From the NCBI GenBank assembly GCA_934102055.1, contig CAKOSE010000030.1, positions 1 to 10,161 on the forward strand: a stretch of 10,161 nucleotides of DNA. The letters run 5' to 3'. Each line of letters begins with the position of its first letter. The stretch's first letter is position 1. The DNA comes from an uncultured Bacilli bacterium (GTDB lineage Bacteria > Bacillota_I > Bacilli_A > RF39 > UBA660). This document shows, in pieces, positions 7,130 through 10,161 of the stretch. Under the pieces are notes generated by a model. The model was not told the origin of the DNA. It saw only the letters and a list, made by a program, of their open reading frames with translations, and did no database searches. The position numbers and the translations under genes are program-made.

Positions 7130-7144
7130 ACTAGTTCTTTTTTT
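7118..7144 (+). terminator. Intrinsic terminator of the ribosomal superoperon
   Basis: A perfect 8-bp stem, GAACTAGT (7118-7125) with ACTAGTTC (7130-7137), encloses a 4-nt loop GTAA and is followed directly by seven T residues (7138-7144). This is a textbook rho-independent terminator. The loop contains the rplQ stop codon, so terminator and coding sequence overlap. Confidence 0.9.
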
Positions 7145-7145
7145 A

Positions 7146-7176
7146 TTGACATGCGGGGGGTGGTATGTGTTATATT
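7146..7176 (+). promoter_or_regulatory. Probable sigma-A promoter for the two-gene coiled-coil unit
   Basis: TTGACA (7146-7151), a perfect -35 box, begins 1 nt after the T-tract of the preceding terminator. An extended -10, TGT-TATATT (7168-7176), lies 19 nt downstream; counting TTATAT at 7170-7175 as the -10 gives 18 nt. A sequence match to TATAAT at 7182-7187 also exists but has no -35 at 16-18 nt. The spacer holds six consecutive G residues (7155-7160), odd in such AT-rich DNA. The predicted transcript starts near 7183. The promoter separates this unit from the ribosomal operon. Confidence 0.65.
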
Positions 7177-7179
7177 TAT

Positions 7180-7225
7180 ACTATAATAGTTGTTATACAA
7201 TTTGTTAGTAATAAACTATTGTAGT
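7180..7225 (+). repeat. 12-bp inverted repeat over the start region; possible operator or leader hairpin
   Basis: ACTATAATAGTT (7180-7191) pairs with AACTATTGTAGT (7214-7225) over 12 positions with one G-T wobble and a 22-nt spacer. Each arm is itself nearly palindromic, so they also form an imperfect direct repeat 35 bp apart. The first arm covers the predicted transcription start or an alternative -10, and the second abuts the Shine-Dalgarno GGAGG (7226-7230). As DNA it could be a two-site operator. As RNA it forms only if transcription starts at or before about 7180. Function is inferred. Confidence 0.45.
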
Positions 7226-7236
7226 GGAGGATTTTT

Positions 7237-8874
7237 ATGGATGCTAGATTAATTAATGAAGGTATGAAAAAAGAGTTAAAAAGAAGAATTCAAAGAATTG
7301 AAAATAAGTTAGAGGAGGCTAGAAACACTTCGAGGAATGGTAATATTTTTGAGAAAATTAGAGCAAAAAGTATTATTTCTGATTTACAAAGTGATTTATC
7401 AAAATTGACTACGTATGAACAAAATTTTTCTAAGTTTTATACTGAAACTAATGATAATAGTTATGAGTTGCCGGTAGAAATGAAATCTCAATTTGAAAGA
7501 CTTTCTGAGACCTTAACTGAAAATGAATCTATTGCTTTGTCTTCTGAAATTAAATCAGTTTTGTATACTGAGAATTATACTAAAAACGCCAAAGATGTAA
7601 AAGAAAAAGCTCAACAACTTTTAGATACTTCAGATGCTATTTTTAAATCTGGAAATTTTATTTATGTTGAAAGAGAAGGTAATTATACTGCTAAGAACTT
7701 AATTTCTGAACTTGAAAAGCAGAAAAAGGAAGAACTAAAAAGTAAGTATCAAAGTAAAAAGTTTAATCTTGAAAAATCAAATTTATCTTTTAGTGAAATA
7801 GATCCAAAATATATGGAAATAGAGAAAATGATTAGAAATACAGATAAGTTTGATACTAAGGAAATGCAGACTATAAAAGATAATTATTCTGATATAAGAA
7901 ATAATCAAGCTAATAAGAAAAGGGCGGAAAAAATTCTTGAGCAGGTTGATTCAGTTATTACAAATGTTGTTGATGAGATGAAGGCTAGTGGAGTAGATTT
8001 TTCTAAAGTTGTTAATAATTTGCAAAAAATAAAAAGTAATGCTACTAAACGTTTAAATGATGCTAATGCTTTTTTAAGTAATTTTGATTTGTCTATTATT
8101 GAACAGGAACTTGAAAAATATAAGGAAAAAGAAGCTCAAGTTGATGATAAAAATAAATACATGGAGCTTGCTTATGATAGGGAAAAAGCTATTAATGAGG
8201 GAAATCTAGCTAAAGCAAATGAAATCAATCAGTCTATGATGGCTATGGGAGATAAATATAGTGATGCTGAACTTAATAAAATGCAAGAGCAAATGAAAAA
8301 TCAAGTTTTTAATGATCAAATGGTTGAAAATATAAAGAAAAATGAAAAAATAAAGAATAGTAAGTTAAAACCTATTGAAGAGAGAATAATGATGGATGAG
8401 GGAAGAAAAGAACAAGAGCTTTCTGAAAGAGATGTTGCTATTCGTGATGGCGAGGCTCATTTAAGGGATCTTGCTATGAAAAAACTTATTAATGAAGGCA
8501 AGCAAGTTGATGAGAAAAGGGATGTTTATTTGATAAATAAAGAAATTCAGAAAATGAGACAAATTGCAAATATGACTCCTCTTGAAAGAGCTAAAGCAGA
8601 TGGTGTTGATAATCCTAATGATATTGCTTTTTACAATGATGAATTTATGGGATTTGATGTTAGGGATTTTAAGAGCACTAATAAGGAATTACAGGATAAT
8701 ATGAAAGCTCAAGCTACTTCTATATATAAAGATTATATAAAGTATTATGCTAATCAAAAGGATAAAAAAGATGCTATGAAGTTTTCTGAGTTTGCTGCTA
8801 GGAGTTATGGTTATTTAGATATGGATGAGCAACTGGTTGATGATGAGATAATACAAGAGGGAAGAGCAAGATGA
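7237..8874 (+). CDS. Unknown 545-residue charged helical (coiled-coil) protein
   Basis: I do not recognise this protein. It is 545 residues, rich in Lys, Glu, Asp and Asn, with no Cys and no Trp, no signal peptide and no membrane segment, so it should be cytosolic. Long helical and probable coiled-coil stretches are seen at about 8-66, 152-182, 222-300, 305-460 and 482-515. The basic N-terminal helix (KKELKRRIQRIENKLEE, 11-27) looks heptad-like. An acidic C-terminus (DMDEQLVDDEIIQEG) follows a segment rich in aromatic residues around 463-527 that may be a folded module. GGAGG lies 6 nt before the ATG. The gene overlaps the next by ATGA, so the two are probably coupled. Codon use resembles the ribosomal genes, giving no clear sign of recent transfer. 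A structural or scaffold role is possible but unproven; phage-structural origin is another option. Confidence 0.85.
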   Translation: MDARLINEGMKKELKRRIQRIENKLEEARNTSRNGNIFEKIRAKSIISDLQSDLSKLTTYEQNFSKFYTETNDNSYELPVEMKSQFERLSETLTENESIALSSEIKSVLYTENYTKNAKDVKEKAQQLLDTSDAIFKSGNFIYVEREGNYTAKNLISELEKQKKEELKSKYQSKKFNLEKSNLSFSEIDPKYMEIEKMIRNTDKFDTKEMQTIKDNYSDIRNNQANKKRAEKILEQVDSVITNVVDEMKASGVDFSKVVNNLQKIKSNATKRLNDANAFLSNFDLSIIEQELEKYKEKEAQVDDKNKYMELAYDREKAINEGNLAKANEINQSMMAMGDKYSDAELNKMQEQMKNQVFNDQMVENIKKNEKIKNSKLKPIEERIMMDEGRKEQELSERDVAIRDGEAHLRDLAMKKLINEGKQVDEKRDVYLINKEIQKMRQIANMTPLERAKADGVDNPNDIAFYNDEFMGFDVRDFKSTNKELQDNMKAQATSIYKDYIKYYANQKDKKDAMKFSEFAARSYGYLDMDEQLVDDEIIQEGRAR

Positions 8875-9071
8875 ATGAAGAAGTTGTTAAGAGAAGATTA
8901 ATACTAGATTTAGCTATAAAAGATTTACTTAAAGTTATGGGAATTATTGATGGGAAAGAATTTATTGATAATAATAGAGTGAGTACTTTTAATGAAATTC
9001 AGTATTTGGATTATGAAACTATGATTGTTAATAGTGTTAAGGATAGATTGGAATCTATTTTTAGAGAATAG
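8871..9071 (+). CDS. Unknown 66-residue protein coupled to the coiled-coil gene
   Basis: The start ATG shares ATGA with the stop of the preceding gene, and AGAGGG lies about 10 nt upstream, which makes this a credible translationally coupled gene rather than chance. The product is acidic to neutral and predicted mostly helical: a first amphipathic helix at about 3-24 (VVKRRLILDLAIKDLLKVMG), a short middle region, then a second helix at about 47-64 (YETMIVNSVKDRLESIFRE in part). It has no Cys, no Trp and no membrane segment. It might form a complex with the 545-residue protein, since the pair share one message and one terminator, but that is inference. I know no family for it. Confidence 0.7.
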   Translation: MNEEVVKRRLILDLAIKDLLKVMGIIDGKEFIDNNRVSTFNEIQYLDYETMIVNSVKDRLESIFRE

Positions 9072-9074
9072 TTG

Positions 9075-9100
9075 AAAGCTATAATAACTATAGCCTTTTT
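9075..9100 (+). terminator. Intrinsic terminator after the two-gene unit
   Basis: GCTATA (9078-9083) pairs with TATAGC (9089-9094) around a 5-nt loop. AAA before it can pair with the T residues after it if C9095 bulges. A run of five T (9096-9100) and further T-rich sequence follows. It begins 4 nt after the stop of the 66-residue gene. The stem is short and AT-rich, so strength is uncertain. Confidence 0.65.
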
Positions 9101-9207
9101 AGTTTTATTTTTCAATTGAGATGAATTAAAAGATGATGTATTCTTTTTATAGTAAAAATATAGATATGGATTCTAGAGGGTAAAACTAAACTAATATATT
9201 GTTTAAT
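9101..9207. other. Convergent intergenic region, no gene seen
   Basis: This AT-rich stretch lies between two converging transcription units and is bounded by their terminators. The only start codon with an open frame (9133) gives 16 residues and has no good ribosome binding site. No RNA gene or repeat was recognised beyond the shared AAAGCTATAA at the base of the two terminator stems. Confidence 0.6.
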
Positions 9208-9249
9208 AAAAAAAAGCTATAAGTACGTTGTTAACGTCTTATAGCTTTT
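9208..9249 (-). terminator. Intrinsic terminator of the 183-residue minus-strand gene, overlapping its end
   Basis: On the minus strand, AAAAGCTATAAG (9249-9238) and ACGTT (9237-9233) pair with AACGT (9229-9225) and CTTATAGCTTTT (9223-9212), 17 pairs in all with one bulged base at 9224 and a 3-nt loop. Eight T residues (complement of A 9208-9215, four of them in the stem base) end it. The 5' arm encodes the last residues of the gene, and the TAA stop (9233-9231) is at the hairpin tip. On the plus strand only four T follow, so activity there would be weak. Confidence 0.85.
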
Positions 9250-9782
9250 CTGTCTATTTCATCTATGTATTTGTATGTATCTTCGAAGTCTCTTTGTGAT
9301 ATACCATACATATCATCAGGATTAGTTATGTTGATATAGCCTCCTGCTGCTATTGCCATATCTTTACCCCATTGATTTAATATTATATTATCTGGTATTT
9401 CTACAAATGTTTGAGGGCCACCTTTTGGTTTGCATAAAGTTGGGTTTTCTGGATCTGTTTCATATTTTTTCTTGAATGTTGAATCATCTATTATCCAATT
9501 ATTTAAATGATTATTATTATCTATAATTGGTTCTCCGTTTTCGTTTACTTTTGTTGCAATCCATCCTGGTTCTTGTGTTTGTTCATCTATTGTTACTTGT
9601 GCTACTTTTTCTTGTATTTCATTTCCATTTGTGTCTACACTCCAAGATACTACTGTTTCTCCTGGTGTTCCTTGTCTTGCAATAATTCTAGCAAATTTTT
9701 CTGCTTGTCGTGGTTCCATTGTTCCATTTGTTATTCCTTGTTTTACATATTCAGTTACATCTACTTTTGTATAATTTTCCAT
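9231..9782 (-). CDS. Unknown 183-residue protein with duplicated PGDYG-like motif
   Basis: No confident family assignment. The protein starts MENYTKVDVTEYVKQGITNG, has no signal peptide or membrane helix, and has one Cys (C117). Two stretches share the pattern [WY]-x-I-x4-F-x3-Y: W96 to Y107 and Y159 to Y170. Each is preceded by a Gly-aromatic-Ile (G73-W74-I75 and G148-Y149-I150), pointing to an internal duplication of a small beta-rich unit. The pattern resembles PGDYG-type domains, from memory only. Between them is CKPKGGPQTFVEIPD. The start is supported by AAGGAGG (9799-9793), 10 nt before the ATG; a closer ATG at the Shine-Dalgarno is out of frame. It has its own promoter and terminator and is transcribed alone. 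A role cannot be assigned. Confidence 0.8.
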   Translation of the reverse strand: MENYTKVDVTEYVKQGITNGTMEPRQAEKFARIIARQGTPGETVVSWSVDTNGNEIQEKVAQVTIDEQTQEPGWIATKVNENGEPIIDNNNHLNNWIIDDSTFKKKYETDPENPTLCKPKGGPQTFVEIPDNIILNQWGKDMAIAAGGYINITNPDDMYGISQRDFEDTYKYIDEIDRKAIRR

Positions 9783-9805
9783 ATTGTATCATCCTCCTTG
9801 TTTTT

Positions 9806-9834
9806 ATTATATCTTATTTTTGGTGCTATTTCAA
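9806..9834 (-). promoter_or_regulatory. Sigma-A-type promoter for the 183-residue gene
   Basis: Read on the minus strand, TTGAAA (9834-9829) and a perfect TATAAT (9811-9806) are separated by exactly 17 nt. The expected start is near 9800-9798, which is at the first bases of the Shine-Dalgarno AAGGAGG (9799-9793). The message would therefore have a leader of only about 16-18 nt. No operator-like symmetry was noticed within the promoter. Confidence 0.8.
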
Positions 9835-9925
9835 GGCTTTTGTTTTATGCTTACTGTATTCTATTTTTGAATTATTTAATATGTTATTCAATGAAATGAT
9901 TTTTTTATTTATTTGTTTTAGTTTT

Positions 9926-10161
9926 TTATCTTTGTTTTTCATTTGCTTTCTCCTCATATATAATTCCTTTGTTTGGAATATTTAAGTTTTCTGCTACTTC
10001 AATTGGGAGTTTGTTTTCACATAATTTGTTATATATTTCTTCTTCATTTTTTTCTAATCCTTCTTTTTTAATTACTTCTTTTATTTTTTTATTTGCTTTA
10101 TATTCATTAATTTGATATGCACATTTTTGCATTTTTTCACCTAGTTCAGTAGTAAAATGTT
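9926..10161 (-). CDS. Unknown minus-strand protein, C-terminal part (frame open to window edge)
   Basis: A minus-strand frame ends with TAA at 9926-9928 and is open to the right edge. An ATG at 10132 with AGGTGA 4 nt upstream would give a complete 68-residue protein. However, the frame continues upstream without a stop as HFTTELGEKM, which reads like ordinary protein, so a longer gene entering from outside is at least as likely. The visible part is lysine- and glutamate-rich, helical, with Cys near the start (MQKCAYQ) and in YNKLCENKLPIEVAENLNIP. The latter looks like the short helical tail, with a helix-turn-helix flavour, seen at the end of Rpn/PD-(D/E)XK-type transposase-nuclease proteins; this is a weak resemblance. 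The 183-residue gene starts about 140 nt downstream with its own promoter, so the two are co-directional but probably not one unit. Confidence 0.5.
   Translation of the reverse strand, partial: HFTTELGEKMQKCAYQINEYKANKKIKEVIKKEGLEKNEEEIYNKLCENKLPIEVAENLNIPNKGIIYEEKANEKQR

Noticed and set aside
9133..9183. 16-residue open frame between the two convergent units
   Set aside because: No good ribosome binding site, no recognisable sequence and it sits just downstream of a terminator; chance is sufficient.
9867..9891. TTGAAT...ATTCAA inverted repeat between the two minus-strand genes
   Set aside because: Only six A/T-rich pairs with a 13-nt loop, and no T-tract on the minus strand, so it does not qualify as a terminator for the edge gene.
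9507..9985. Plus-strand frames rich in Phe, Cys, Leu and Tyr
   Set aside because: They are antisense to the 183-residue gene and its upstream region; their composition is that of reversed AT-rich coding DNA, and no ribosome binding site is present.

Overview
The window is the distal part of a bacterial ribosomal-protein superoperon (the spc and alpha operons joined together), followed by a stretch of unrecognised accessory genes. The order is rpsH (3' end), rplF, rplR, rpsE, rplO, secY, adk, map, infA, rpmJ, rpsM, rpsK, rpoA, rplQ. The DNA is strongly AT-rich, Shine-Dalgarno sites are close to the GGAGG consensus, and the gene order is that of Firmicutes and Mollicutes. TGA is used as a stop (end of map and end of the 545-residue gene) and tryptophan is TGG, so the standard bacterial code applies and a Mycoplasma/Spiroplasma-type code does not. 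The absence of rpmD (L30) between rpsE and rplO fits a Mollicutes-like or uncultured gut Bacilli lineage; that placement is inference.

Positions 1-7144 form one dense plus-strand transcription unit. Four junctions overlap (rpsE/rplO, secY/adk and adk/map by 1 nt, map/infA by 14 nt), so translational coupling is likely. The genes supply 30S and 50S proteins, the SecY translocon channel, adenylate kinase, methionine aminopeptidase, initiation factor IF1 and the RNA polymerase alpha subunit. A strong intrinsic terminator closes the unit; its 5' arm is the end of the rplQ coding sequence and its loop holds the stop codon.

Positions 7145-9100 hold a separate plus-strand two-gene unit with its own promoter, an inverted repeat over the start region and its own terminator. 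It encodes a 545-residue charged, helical, Cys- and Trp-free protein and a 66-residue partner that overlaps it by ATGA. I recognise neither.

Positions 9101-10161 are oriented the other way. A 183-residue minus-strand protein carries two copies of an aromatic motif resembling PGDYG-type domains; it has a clear promoter, a very short leader and a terminator that again overlaps the end of the coding sequence. Upstream of it is the C-terminal part, or a short whole, of another unknown minus-strand protein that is open to the window edge. I saw no rRNA, tRNA, CRISPR array or insertion sequence. The best candidates for something undescribed are the coiled-coil two-gene unit with its G-run promoter, the rpsK hairpin that presents the Shine-Dalgarno in its loop, and the altered adenylate kinase P-loop.
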